DNA from: Leishmania donovani
Lineage: Eukaryota; Euglenozoa; Kinetoplastea; Trypanosomatida; Trypanosomatidae
Reading direction: 5' to 3'
DNA length: 64,000 nt
Assembly (NCBI RefSeq): GCF_000227135.1
Contig: NC_018256.1
Span: 127,969-191,968 of the forward strand
The translations under genes and the position numbers were made by a program. Shown here one piece after another: positions 1 to 10,175 of this stretch. Under the pieces are notes generated by a model, which was not told the origin of the DNA, did not search any database, and was given only the letters and a program-made list of their open reading frames with translations. Numbering within the stretch: the first letter of the stretch is position 1; each line of letters begins with the position of its first letter.

Positions 1-185
1 CACTCAACACGAGCGCACACCAGCACACATTCCACAATGGACGCACTAGCAACACCCACACACACGTGCACGCGCATCAACACCAATACATATGCAGAGT
101 CCAAGCTAAGCCGAAGAAAGCACCTGCGGCAGCAGCCGAGGTGCGAGGAGCGTGCTTTCCTCTTGAGAACGCATAAGCGTAGTGC

Positions 186-3100
186 TTAACGATGACACCA
201 GAACCGCGACTTTTTCGCCTGTGCAGGGGGTATCTCAGATGTCGACTTCAACGGTGATGGGCACGGAGACGAGGAGCCACCACAGGCGGTGCCGTTCACC
301 ACCAGATTGTTCGACAGCGGCGACGACTTCGAGACCCGTTGCTGCACCGGCGACTCCGTCTCGCGCGCCTTCTGCACCAACTCTCTTGTCGCGGAGAGGT
401 TATCGGGGCTTCCGGGAGCGATCGTCGAGTCGCCGTAAGGGACGCCAGCCACAGATTTTAGGTGCTCACCTCTGCCCTTGGGTTTCACGTGTTGGGCGAC
501 TACTTCCTGCAGAGAGGCCAGCGGCCTCACCGCACTCGAAGAGTGGGCCGAGCGCCCACTGGGCGGCCGCAGGGGCGGCTTTGGCAGCTGCGACGCTTTA
601 TCGTTGATCTCCTGCTTCCGCCTCTCATCCTCGCTGTCGCCGCTGTCTGCCACGTCGTTCGAAGAGCCCCAGTACGAGAAGTTACAGCCAGCACCACTGC
701 TGCCGTCCCCCTCGCATGGCTCCTCCTCGCTGCACCGGCGCTGCACACATGGTCCCACCGCCGCAGTGTCCTCACGAGCCCCCCTCGCCGCTGCGACGGA
801 GCGCGGCCGCCCGGCTGAGGACGTCGCCGGTGGTGAGGCAGGAGGCGCTGGCGCGGCAACGGCCGCCAGAGCAATGACGGCGCCAGCAACATTGGAGCTG
901 CGTGACTCCTCTTTGCCGCTCTCATCCTGTTGATCCTCCTCATGGTCCTCCGTGCCAAGGTCGGGAGTGCTGCTGCCGGCGCGCGTGAGGAGACAGGGCA
1001 GTGGGGAGGTGAAGTCGGTGCAGCTTGTCAGCTGAATCCCTGGCGTCACGACGCGATCTGGCGGTGACTCCTTGAATGGGGTCGATGTCGAGAAGAAAGA
1101 CCGGTTGATTGGGCTTTGGATAGCGCTGGCGCTCTGGCTGGCGAAGCCCTGCTTGTACACGAGCGTGTGCTCCCGCGGCCTGCCCACATGGCCAGTAGCC
1201 GTGAAGGAGGCTGTGTGAACACTTGAAGCGCCGGAGAAGGAGTGTCGCCCCGCCGGCGAGGAGTTCGGCCAGGCGCACTGGCATTGGAGGCGGGCCGCTT
1301 GAAGTGGTCGTATCTCCGGCCACATCTGCGGCGCCGCAGCTTCCGCGACAGTTGGCTTAGAACGGCGCCCAAAGCCGGCGCTGGCAGCCGGGGGGCTCAG
1401 CGAAGCCATCGAAGTGCCAGAGCTCGCGAAGATGGAGGAGGCCTGGCTACTACCTGCCATGGTCTGCAGCCGATGGCGGTCAAGCACGGCCTCGCGCACC
1501 GCGCCACCTCTCGTCAACGGCGATTTAGAACCCTCCGTGCTGCATCGGCGATTTGCAGCAGCGCTCACAGAAGCAGCACCTTCGCGCGACATCAACGGAG
1601 GCATGGCGGCGCGCGCCGCCCGCGACATCAACGGTGAACCTTCTTTGTCGGACACTGGCCGCGAAGCCTGGCTACTGTGGTTCGGCCACCATAGGGTGGG
1701 CGCCGAAGACAAGTCGCTATGAATTCTGCTCGGTGGGCGTCGACCACGCGGCATCTCCACGCCCCCTGTGGCCGACGTGGACGGCTTCGCACCCACGGCC
1801 GCGGGTGTGCGGAACAGCGGGTGGCGCAGCACCGCTGAAAGCGGCAATCGCTGCCGCGGCTCTCGCACCAGCAGCTTTGTGCAGAGCTCCACCCACTGGT
1901 GGTAGTCCGTCTCCGTCATCCCGACCCGCTCGGGCACCTCCTCCAAGGCCGGAAACGACAGCGCCGAATTCAGGATCTCGCTGAACGTTTCACTGATCGT
2001 CGCCGCCGCAAACGGCAGGCGGCCGAAGATGACAGAGTAGAGCACCACTCCGAAAGACCACGCGTCCGAATCGTAGCTGCAGGTGCTGCTCATGATAAGC
2101 TCTGGTGCCGCAAAGGCGGGGGTGCCGATGGCTGACCGATTCCCTTTGAGCCGCCCCTCCACATCGACGCCGGCGGCCAAGAACATGGACGAGTCCGGCA
2201 GGAAAGACGTCTCTGCCATCATCTGCGATGTGTTCGCGGTGTGCCCCGCCGGGCTAGAGCTACAAGGCGAGCGATCCGCCGTGCTCAAGGTTGCCCAGCT
2301 GTCATTGGCACCGCGAGACGACTTCCAGCGGTTATGCGGCACCAAGACACTTGCGTTGAGCCCCTCCCCCCCAGCTGCACCGATGGACATGTGCGCCGCC
2401 GGCATCTGTGGCAGCTTCTTGGAAATCAGCACGCTCTCACCGAAGTCTGTGAGAAGGATGTTGTCGGCCTCCGTGAGAAGAATGTTGTCCGGCTTCACGT
2501 CGTTGTGCACAATGCGCTGACGGTGCACGTAGATGAGGGCCTCTGCGAGCTGGTGCAGCAGACGAGCGCACCGCGAGAATGGCCGTACAACGTCGCACGG
2601 TGCACAGCCGAGAGCAGCGTCGAACCCGTGCATCACGGTGAGCGGGCCGTTTTCGGCGTACGTCATGACGAGGTGCACCGAATCCTCCTTGTCGTCGTCG
2701 ATCACCTCCTTCAGCTGCGCCACGTGCGGGTGATTGCACACGCGCCGCATAACGCGAATCTCCCGCTCCACCGCAGGCAGCTCACTCGAATGCGCTGACT
2801 TGACAGACTTGACGACGCTGTCGCCGCCGACGCTTTCGCCCGCGTTCGTTGACCTCGACACCGTCGTGTGCAGCCCGGCACCGCCTGCACAGATTGGTAA
2901 GCTGCTGCCGTTCAGGTGCTTGCTGGAGCTTGTCTGCGGTGGTGGTTTCTTCGATGTGTTTGGGGCCTCGACGTCGCCGCTGCCAGGCGTCATAGCCGAG
3001 GAGGACGCGGTCACGCTCTCCACGAACGGGATTGCAGCGTCACTTGGGTGGCTCGTCGCGGCCACATGAATGAGGGAATCGAGCGCGGCCTCGCAGAGGC

Positions 3101-4838
3101 TCACATCCATGCTGTCACGCGTGCCTTCTCGCCGCGTAGCTGGACGCACTGAGGCAACGCTCATCGAGAAGGGCCGCACAAGAGCAAGAGGGGCGTTAGT
3201 GGTGGTGCTACTGCCGGCCGCGTGCGCAGCGGCGCCGTCGATGTGCACGGCCCTCAGCGTAGAGCCCTCCAACTGCAGCGCCTCACTGTCTGACGCGCTC
3301 ATCGGCGCCAGCGGAAAGCGGCGGCCGACGGCCCTGCGGCTGTGCCGCGGCACAGTTTTCATGGCAAATGCTTTACAGGTATGCCTGTCTACTGCCAGGT
3401 ACACGCGTCCCGTCGCCCCGACTCCGATCAGCTGCATCACGTAGTAGTTGTTCAGCACCTCGATGCACGCTACACTGCTGCTGCAGCTGCTCACACTGGT
3501 GCGTCGGCCCCGCTCGAAGGCGTCCTTTGAGCGTGCTGCAGTAGCGGCAGTCAGCGGCCTCCAGCTGAGAGGCGGCAGTTGCGAGTTCCACGGCTGCGTC
3601 GTGGATGACAATGGCACGCCTTTGGTGTCGCTGTTGCTTTCTTGGGTCCTCAATGCGGGGCCGGGAGGGATGCTCGATGTGGACGATACGGACGTCGACG
3701 AGGGGGTGGAGACTTCGTCGTACGGTAGAACCTTCACCATTGAAAGATGGCTGCGGTCAGCCGTCGCGCCTGGCACATGCGCCAGGGTGTACATGTCCCT
3801 CAGCAGGTCGAAGAGCTCACGGCAGCGCATCAGCAGCCCGTCAAGCGCCACGGCGCGGTCAACTTCACTACTGTCGGCGCAGAGAATCATGTGACGAGCC
3901 TGCTCCAGGTACCGGTCGAAGGCGGTGGTCACGCCTGGCGGTGCCTCCGCGTCAGGCGCCTGGCTGAGGCAGCGAGAGGTGCTGTTCAGCCGCCGTGGCC
4001 CGGCAGCCGGCGCCGTCGACGGGCGATCCTCCTCGCTCTCCTCATCCTTGCCGTTCCTCTCCAGACTGCCTGCATTGTTGTTGCGCCTACGAGACGCCTC
4101 GGACGAAACACTCACAGCGCTGGCGCTGACTATTTCGTGAGTCACCGAGGCGTCACACGACTTTGGAGAGCGCACTGTCTTGCGTTGCCGCGCTGCCTCA
4201 GCAGGGTCGGGGAAGAGAACCTCCCGCCTCTGTGGATCCCTCGACTGTTGCAGTGACGGCGGTAGGGTCCCCGGCGGCTCCGGCGATCGCGGTAGCTCAG
4301 AAGAGTGGTAGCTTTTATGCTCTGCGTCGCCGTCGACTCCTCGCGAGCTCATTGCAGAAAACGCGGTGCGATCGTCCGTGTGGAAGCCCGGCAGCCGCAC
4401 TACAAAATCGTAAAAGTCGCCCAGTTTTGTAATAAGGGCCGCCCACTCAGCCGAAGCTACCAGGCTGGCGGCACCGGCAAAGAAGGGCGAGCCCGCGGTT
4501 GTGGCTGCGTCGTTGGCTTGTGAGCTAGATGAGGACGACTGCGTTGGGGTCGGCACACTGCCGTGCTCAAGGCCTCGCCCCTGCTGCCGTTGGTGACCTG
4601 CTTTCGGTGTCATGCTCCATGGGGCTAGCGAGGATGTGGACAGAACGTCGCGGCGGTTCAAGCCAAGCATGGTAAGCGACGCAGATGAGGTCGGCCGGGG
4701 AGTTTGCCAGACCAGCGGTGAGAGAACGCCGGAGTTGCGGAGCCCTGCAACGTTGACGGTCATGAGAGAGCTCACATCGATGCTGGACTGCCCACCGCCG
4801 TACCGACTGTGCACGGAGGAGTGCTGCGAGTCGCCCAT
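186..4838 (-). CDS. CaMKK-like serine/threonine protein kinase with very large inserts and tails
   Basis: Predicted protein is 1550 residues from the first in-frame ATG; the frame stays open upstream only through a GTG. The kinase domain occupies roughly residues 463-1005. Visible elements are the glycine loop (IGVGATGRVYLA), the AMK lysine near residue 494, an EREIRVMRRV helix-C region near 690, HNDVKPDN near 790, DFGE near 797, and GTPAFAAPE near 904. The region after helix C (NHPHVAQLKEVIDD) and the GTPAF-APE segment resemble the CaMKK/SNF1-activating kinase group. Two long low-complexity insertions split the domain: about 190 residues between the lysine and helix C, and about 80 in the activation segment. 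The catalytic loop is HND rather than HRD, so it is a non-RD kinase, but the catalytic Asp, DFG and APE are kept and activity is expected. The first 460 and last 545 residues are Ser/Ala/Pro-rich and disordered-looking. Substrate is unknown. The kinase call is firm; the subfamily is inference. Confidence 0.9.
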   Translation of the reverse strand: MGDSQHSSVHSRYGGGQSSIDVSSLMTVNVAGLRNSGVLSPLVWQTPRPTSSASLTMLGLNRRDVLSTSSLAPWSMTPKAGHQRQQGRGLEHGSVPTPTQSSSSSSQANDAATTAGSPFFAGAASLVASAEWAALITKLGDFYDFVVRLPGFHTDDRTAFSAMSSRGVDGDAEHKSYHSSELPRSPEPPGTLPPSLQQSRDPQRREVLFPDPAEAARQRKTVRSPKSCDASVTHEIVSASAVSVSSEASRRRNNNAGSLERNGKDEESEEDRPSTAPAAGPRRLNSTSRCLSQAPDAEAPPGVTTAFDRYLEQARHMILCADSSEVDRAVALDGLLMRCRELFDLLRDMYTLAHVPGATADRSHLSMVKVLPYDEVSTPSSTSVSSTSSIPPGPALRTQESNSDTKGVPLSSTTQPWNSQLPPLSWRPLTAATAARSKDAFERGRRTSVSSCSSSVACIEVLNNYYVMQLIGVGATGRVYLAVDRHTCKAFAMKTVPRHSRRAVGRRFPLAPMSASDSEALQLEGSTLRAVHIDGAAAHAAGSSTTTNAPLALVRPFSMSVASVRPATRREGTRDSMDVSLCEAALDSLIHVAATSHPSDAAIPFVESVTASSSAMTPGSGDVEAPNTSKKPPPQTSSSKHLNGSSLPICAGGAGLHTTVSRSTNAGESVGGDSVVKSVKSAHSSELPAVEREIRVMRRVCNHPHVAQLKEVIDDDKEDSVHLVMTYAENGPLTVMHGFDAALGCAPCDVVRPFSRCARLLHQLAEALIYVHRQRIVHNDVKPDNILLTEADNILLTDFGESVLISKKLPQMPAAHMSIGAAGGEGLNASVLVPHNRWKSSRGANDSWATLSTADRSPCSSSPAGHTANTSQMMAETSFLPDSSMFLAAGVDVEGRLKGNRSAIGTPAFAAPELIMSSTCSYDSDAWSFGVVLYSVIFGRLPFAAATISETFSEILNSALSFPALEEVPERVGMTETDYHQWVELCTKLLVREPRQRLPLSAVLRHPLFRTPAAVGAKPSTSATGGVEMPRGRRPPSRIHSDLSSAPTLWWPNHSSQASRPVSDKEGSPLMSRAARAAMPPLMSREGAASVSAAANRRCSTEGSKSPLTRGGAVREAVLDRHRLQTMAGSSQASSIFASSGTSMASLSPPAASAGFGRRSKPTVAEAAAPQMWPEIRPLQAARLQCQCAWPNSSPAGRHSFSGASSVHTASFTATGHVGRPREHTLVYKQGFASQSASAIQSPINRSFFSTSTPFKESPPDRVVTPGIQLTSCTDFTSPLPCLLTRAGSSTPDLGTEDHEEDQQDESGKEESRSSNVAGAVIALAAVAAPAPPASPPATSSAGRPRSVAAARGAREDTAAVGPCVQRRCSEEEPCEGDGSSGAGCNFSYWGSSNDVADSGDSEDERRKQEINDKASQLPKPPLRPPSGRSAHSSSAVRPLASLQEVVAQHVKPKGRGEHLKSVAGVPYGDSTIAPGSPDNLSATRELVQKARETESPVQQRVSKSSPLSNNLVVNGTACGGSSSPCPSPLKSTSEIPPAQAKKSRFWCHR

Positions 4839-6540
4839 GTGTGGTTGGACGAGCGAAGGAGGGAGGAGGAGTGGCAACAGTGGCCGGCAAGCGGTGAAGC
4901 GCGCGCACAACTCCAAAGGAAGAAAGAGGGAAGAGGGCAGCGGTGCGCACACGAGGCGGAAGGAGTTTGTGGAAAGATCCGTGTTCGTGAGGACGGTGAC
5001 GGCGTTCGAATACGAGCGAGCAGCGGCGGCCACGATGGAGGGGCGTCGGCAAACAAAGAAGGGGGAAAACGAGGAAGGGCAGAGAAGAGAACGAGCCGCG
5101 CGTTGGGGCTTTTTGTGGGTGCGTGTGGTACTGATTCGCCTGCGCGCCTGGGGGTTGCGGAGGCAGAGGGGAGGTCAGGTAGAGAAAGAAAGCGCCTGCG
5201 GGCTTCCTCGCTTCGTCGCTTCAGCTGTCGACGCACCCGACACCCGCCTCACCTCTCGGCAGAGGAAACTCGTCACAACACACGCGTAAAGAAAAGGGGA
5301 AAATGAGATGTCGCGCCCTTCCCCGACAGCGGAGAACGAGGGAAAAAGGGCGCGACGGCTGAGGAGGCGCACTCGAAGAGACGCGCCGCAGCAAGTCCTC
5401 GAAAGTTAACAAACAAGAACACCCGCCAGCGCAGGTGCTGCCGGCCACGCACTCGGGGCGTGCCCAATTACCCCCAAAGTGCCTCCACACTCTTTTATGG
5501 CTCTGTGCTGGCGCTGCACGGACCGTGGCTGTGTTGGTGCACGGGATGACGACGCGGTACGACAAACCGGCTCTCTACACGGAGCGGCGTTGCCCAGACT
5601 CTACCCGGCCCCGACTCTATGCCAGAAGGACTGCCGCGCTGTGCCGCAGAGAAGGGTCGTCTGAGCCCGCAAACACGCACGCAAAGGCACACAGACGCGC
5701 GCCACCCGTGAGCCAAAAGACAGCAAAAAGGCAGATTCCGAACACTGCGACTGGCCGACCAGTGGTGGTGGGAAGGGAATGCGGAGGGCGTGAGCGGGCG
5801 AAGAAGCAGAGCGGAAGAGAAGGGGCGAAAAGAGCGGGAGAGCGAGGGAGAGAGAGAGAGGGAGGGGGGAGGAAGAGAGGCAAAGGGTGTGGGGAGGTGC
5901 ATCATGTTGCCGGCAGAAACAGGCGTGAGCACTGCAACGAGGGGGGATGTCAGCGCTTCGTTGTGCGCATGAGCACGCGCGCGCGCGCAGCCGCCCGCAC
6001 GACTTTGTGTTTTTCCCATGTTTTCATTGTCTCACATGTCGCGCTGCTTGTCCAAACGCGTTGCTGTCCTCTTTAGGTTCGGCGTAGCTGTAGGTCTATG
6101 GTGAGTCGACGCACCGTCCACAAGTCCCCTGCCGTCACCCACGGGGCACCATAGAGAAAGAGACACTTCTCTGCGCTCCTCACGAGTCCGTCGAAACTCG
6201 GCCAATCCACACGCGTCCGTGTGCACTTTTTGAGGCATTCAAGCGAGCACCCGCTTACCTGGTCAGCACGTGTGTGTGTGCGTGCGTGTGCGTGTGCGTG
6301 TGTGCTTGTATGCTTGTGCGCGAGTCCACATACACGACACGCTCTAAAGACACAGCATGCGATGCGCCACCCCACACATGGCAGAGAGGCATAGTGAAAA
6401 CGGTAAACGACGGCAAAGCCATGGAAAGCGAGAGCGGCACCCGCCACATCTCTAAACACGACGCGCGCCACAAGCGGCGATGCTCATCCGAGCGCCACAC
6501 ACCCTTCGCTCACGCACGCGCGCTCACGAATGCGGCTACT
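4839..6540. other. Spacer: kinase 5' flank and RPGRIP1L-like 3' flank
   Basis: Besides the splice signal, it holds a 110-base purine tract (5770-5885; coding-strand C/T), likely a second processing signal, and a TG/CG-rich repeat at 6270-6305. No credible gene on either strand. Confidence 0.7.
4912..4980 (-). promoter_or_regulatory. Candidate trans-splice signal for the kinase gene
   Basis: On the coding strand a C/T-rich stretch (complement of the purine run 4914-4980) ends at an AG at 4912-4913, 74 bases before the ATG. No other AG lies between this tract and the start region for a long way upstream. Position fits a spliced-leader acceptor; not proven. Confidence 0.35.
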
Positions 6541-9468
6541 TCACACACCGGACACCCACGACAGCCCAACGCTCAGCGTGCCCTGCGGATGCAGCTTCTC
6601 CGTGACTCGAATGGTCGCATGCGGCGAGTTGAGCAGCGGACGCAGCGCCACCTCCACCACGCCGAGGTTGGATTGCACATTGGTCGCGCGCTCATCAAAC
6701 AGGACGAAGCTGACGACGCCAAACGCCACGAACCGGATCAGCGCCGGATCGACAATGACACGGTGATCCACCGGCATCGCATCAAAAACAGGGTCTGTGG
6801 TAAAGGCGCGGCTAGACGGGTGCACGACAGTGTCCCGCACGCAGTTGAGGGCCCCGAGAGGCGACGTGGCTGTATAGAAGACGTAGGGCTGAGGCGCCGT
6901 GCCTGCCTCTGCGGAGCCGCCCAGGCCCTCGGCGCGGAACACTTGAATGCGCAGGTGGCACACAGTGCGCAGCGCCACCATGGCCGCTTTGATCTCTGGC
7001 GCAGACAGAGTGAAGGAGGTCGCCCCGGCACGTGGGTCGGAAAGAGGGGCGCCTAGCAGGATGGGCAGCACAAGACGAGCGCAGCAGAACTCGACCAGGA
7101 TACTCCCCACCTTCTGTCCCTCGCCGTCGATGAGGTTCAGTGTGTCTTCCACCGGGACCTCGCGCGCATTCAGCAGCGACGCTCCAGGCAGCTCCGCCAT
7201 GGCTACCAATCGGCTCGTCTCGCCGGCGGCGCAGTGCAACTGGAAGCAGAAGGTTGTCTGCTCGATGGCCGCCAGCGTGACAGCGTCCTTTGCGAGACCT
7301 TCGTATTGGAAGCGCACGTCCACAACGTCATCGAGAGCGCGCAGCGTCGGCCCCACCATCGCCTCGTAGTCCGCCAGCCCCTCCAGCGTGAAAAAGAATG
7401 AGACAGGGGCTTTGAGATTGGCAATGCCCAAGGAACGGCACATGGCCGCCTCCTGACTCTGCAGCCCGCGAATAGAAAAGGTAATCAGTCCCTCGGCGTC
7501 GAGCCCGCTCGCTGTGGCGGCTGCCCGATACGCCTGCAGTTGCTGTTTGGCGAAAATGGTCTGTACATGCGTCACCCGACCACGAAGGGCAATGCTCTCC
7601 TCGAGCAGCATATCTCGCTCATCGCTCACCTTGCGCAGCATCTCGCGAGACTGCTCCACCTGCTCAGCCATCTGTTGGCAGCGCGTCTCGGCCAGTTCCA
7701 GGTCCATCGCAGCGGTGGCCAGAGCCTCGCGCATCTGGCCCTGCTCCCAGTCGCCGTCCCACGACAGGGCCTCGAAAAGATCGAGCGCTTCCCTCGCCTC
7801 CTTCGCCGGGGCCGCACCAGCGGCGTCGGCATCACCGCGAGACGTGGCAGCGGCGCCTCCATCAGCAGTACCACCCACGTCCGCCTCACGCTTCGGTATC
7901 CGCGATCCCCTCTTCTTGATTGCCGCCACTGCCAGGGCGCGATGCACGTCGTCGTCGGTGAGGTCGGCTCCTGCTGCGGCGGCCGCCGCGGCTGTGTGCC
8001 CCGCGAACGCAATCTGCGCCGACATAGCACTCTTCTCCTTCTCTAGCTTTGCTACCTGACCGCGGTAGAGCTGGAGGTCCTCCTGCGTGCCCTCCAACCG
8101 ACGACGCAGCTCCGCAAGGTCGTGTTGGCAGTTAAGCAGCTTTCGCTCCACCTCCCGTCGTTCTCGCTCCGCCGTGTCGCGCATCTCCTGAACCTCCGTG
8201 AGACGACTGTCGAACTCAAGGCGAACCGCCGTCTCCGTCTCACGCTGGCAAGCCTGCAGCGAGCCAACGAGCTTCAGCAACTCCTGTTCGATATTTGTGC
8301 ACTCCGCCGTTTTGCGCTGCAGCGCCAGCTCCAACTCGTCCATCGACCCGCATCGCGTTCGCAGCGACGCTGCCTCGTGCTCCACCGTGAACAAAGCCCT
8401 CTTTGTGTCCGCATGGGCTGTGTGCGCCTCCTTGAGTTCCTCGATGAGCCGGTTGCACTCACCCTTCAGCGTCTCGACCTGTCCTTGCGCATACTGGAGG
8501 CGACTGTTCAGGAGAGTGGCCTCGCTCGCCTTGCGGTGCACCTCCCCTTGTAGGGTCACCATCTCCATCGGGTCTGGGCCGCCCGCCTCCACCGAGTTTG
8601 TGGCCTGCCTGTCTGCCTCCATGAGTCGAACCTTCAAACTCAGTTCCTGCTTCTCACGAGCGAGGGTGTCAATAGAGGCGCGGTACTGCGCCTCCAGCTG
8701 CTGCTGCAGCCCCTGCACGGCTTGGCTGGACTGCGCCTGCAGCTGCTGCTGGCCGAGTAGGGCGGCGTTGAGCTCCTCGCGTACCTGCTGAAGCTGAGAA
8801 CGGAGCTGTGCTGCCTCCTGCTTTGCCGCTGCCAAGGTGGCTGCGGAGGCGTCAGCTGACTTGGTGGTTGCGTTGCTCGAAGCAGCGAGTGCAGTAGTTC
8901 GCGCCTTGGCAGCGGCCAGGGCAGCCGCGCGCACCTGCTGGAGCTCCAGCTGCGCATGCGCGAGCGCTGCTTTGCAGGCCGCCAGCTCAGCCTCGCTCAC
9001 ACCCGCAGCGGCAGTCGCGAGGTTCGGCGAGCTGCCCTGCTTCTTAAACTGCTTCGCTGTGTCCGAGGACGTGCCGGTGGGCGCGTGAGCAGGCTGATTC
9101 GGGTTCAGCGGAGGCAGCAGCCCCCTTAGCGACGGCGTCGCAGACGAGCCTCGAATCGCTGCCTCGGCCGCTGAGTGGGGTCGTGCGGGTAGTGCCGCCG
9201 AACACGGCGATGACGCAGGGCCGGGGGATGCCACTGCGCCACTCTCCTGCGCCCGACGCCAGTCCGCGACAAGGCGGCGAAACTGCGTCTGCACCTTCTT
9301 GAGCTTCTCCTCCAGCTCATTCTTCTGGAGCTTCAATATGCTGTTCTCGTGCAGGGCGCGCTGAAGGCGATCCTCCAAGTCGCGCTCAGGCGTCACCGTC
9401 GCCGTGGCGCCGTGGCGTTGCACAACGCCCAACGCACAAAATCCGTGTGCTTTACTACGTGCGTGCAT
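6541..9468 (-). CDS. RPGRIP1/RPGRIP1L-like coiled-coil and C2 domain protein (candidate ciliary transition-zone protein)
   Basis: Predicted 975 residues from the first ATG; the frame extends 30 codons upstream only from a TTG, through a run of C. Near residues 29-75 there is a block (DLEDRLQRALHENSILKLQ, then a Lys/Arg-rich heptad stretch ending RLVADWRR) that resembles the conserved N-terminal segment of RPGRIP1/RPGRIP1L. Long Ala/Gln/Leu/Glu coiled coil follows to about residue 650. Residues about 690-803 look like the RPGRIP1 C2 domain: FFFTLEGLADYE, then an F-Q-L-H strand, and the GSILVEFCCARLVLPI strand. A second C2-like segment follows (about 826-975; LRIQVFRAEGL). In animals RPGRIP1L (MKS5/NPHP8) scaffolds the transition zone, which would fit a flagellate, but localisation here is inference. 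Alternative: a generic coiled-coil/C2 basal body protein. Confidence 0.75.
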   Translation of the reverse strand: MHARSKAHGFCALGVVQRHGATATVTPERDLEDRLQRALHENSILKLQKNELEEKLKKVQTQFRRLVADWRRAQESGAVASPGPASSPCSAALPARPHSAAEAAIRGSSATPSLRGLLPPLNPNQPAHAPTGTSSDTAKQFKKQGSSPNLATAAAGVSEAELAACKAALAHAQLELQQVRAAALAAAKARTTALAASSNATTKSADASAATLAAAKQEAAQLRSQLQQVREELNAALLGQQQLQAQSSQAVQGLQQQLEAQYRASIDTLAREKQELSLKVRLMEADRQATNSVEAGGPDPMEMVTLQGEVHRKASEATLLNSRLQYAQGQVETLKGECNRLIEELKEAHTAHADTKRALFTVEHEAASLRTRCGSMDELELALQRKTAECTNIEQELLKLVGSLQACQRETETAVRLEFDSRLTEVQEMRDTAERERREVERKLLNCQHDLAELRRRLEGTQEDLQLYRGQVAKLEKEKSAMSAQIAFAGHTAAAAAAAGADLTDDDVHRALAVAAIKKRGSRIPKREADVGGTADGGAAATSRGDADAAGAAPAKEAREALDLFEALSWDGDWEQGQMREALATAAMDLELAETRCQQMAEQVEQSREMLRKVSDERDMLLEESIALRGRVTHVQTIFAKQQLQAYRAAATASGLDAEGLITFSIRGLQSQEAAMCRSLGIANLKAPVSFFFTLEGLADYEAMVGPTLRALDDVVDVRFQYEGLAKDAVTLAAIEQTTFCFQLHCAAGETSRLVAMAELPGASLLNAREVPVEDTLNLIDGEGQKVGSILVEFCCARLVLPILLGAPLSDPRAGATSFTLSAPEIKAAMVALRTVCHLRIQVFRAEGLGGSAEAGTAPQPYVFYTATSPLGALNCVRDTVVHPSSRAFTTDPVFDAMPVDHRVIVDPALIRFVAFGVVSFVLFDERATNVQSNLGVVEVALRPLLNSPHATIRVTEKLHPQGTLSVGLSWVSGV

Positions 9469-9717
9469 GTCGTATAGAGATCGACAGGGGGGGGGGGCGG
9501 GGTAGGCTATGCGGCACGCCTGCGGCGGCGTGCCTTCAATACGCTTGTGCGGGTACAACTCTGGGATCTATCTAGCAGTGCATATATAGCGTTCACTTAT
9601 CTATGGCGAATGTCTATCTTTGGATACACGCGCGTCTACGGCCCTGCCGGTATGTATGCCGGTGCTTCGGCGCGCCTGTGAACGGATATGATCAGCAACG
9701 AGTTGGTAAGCGCGCAG

Positions 9718-9735
9718 CTGAGCAAGAAAAAAAAA
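9718..9735 (-). promoter_or_regulatory. Candidate trans-splice signal for the RPGRIP1L-like gene
   Basis: A T10 run on the coding strand (9726-9735) followed by the next AG at 9718-9719, 250 bases before the chosen ATG; the longer (CCCT)n tract lies just upstream. Confidence 0.35.
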
Positions 9736-9782
9736 ACGACGAGGAGACAGCTCTGCCGCACTGGATCGAGTCGACAGAGAGA

Positions 9783-9809
9783 GGGGGGAGGGAGGGAGGG
9801 AGGGAGGGG
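9783..9809 (+). repeat. G-tract repeat (GGGA)n, potential G-quadruplex
   Basis: A G6 run followed by five GGG(A) units on the plus strand, the template strand for transcription here. On the coding strand it is a C/T tract in the 5' flank of the RPGRIP1L-like gene and could act as part of a polypyrimidine tract for trans-splicing. Confidence 0.8.
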
Positions 9810-10175
9810 ACGAAGGACCGTAACAACGCTCAGATTAACGCTCACGAGTGGCGCAAAACTTCGATGAGATGCGTCAGTAAGATAGCAACAAAGAAAAAGA
9901 TGGGAGATGATGATCCGCTGCCACGCTGCCAGCAGCTGCGACTCAGCCGCACACCCGATACGGCGCGGCAGCGGCAGAAAGAGGCAATACGCAAAGTCGG
10001 TATTGTGAGTCACGCGAAAGCGGCACGGACAACGCAATCGGCGGAAGGAAGAGAAAGAGGAGTTCAAGGTGTGTGAAAGAAGAGGAGAACAGTGAAAACC
10101 CCGAACGCCCGCGGAAGGCGCCGTGGTGCGCATGCAATGCCTCGCACCAGCACGCAGAAGTGCACATCTTTATTG

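Larger units (their letters stand above)
9469..10175. other. Spacer upstream of the RPGRIP1L-like gene
   Basis: Contains a ten-base G run just before the start codon (9488-9497), the (GGGA)n tract and a T10 run on the coding strand. Beyond 9850 I see nothing but moderately complex non-coding sequence. Confidence 0.7.

Noticed and set aside
4990..5020. A GTTCGAATAC stretch resembling the tRNA T-loop
   Set aside because: No matching acceptor stem, D-arm or anticodon arm around it.
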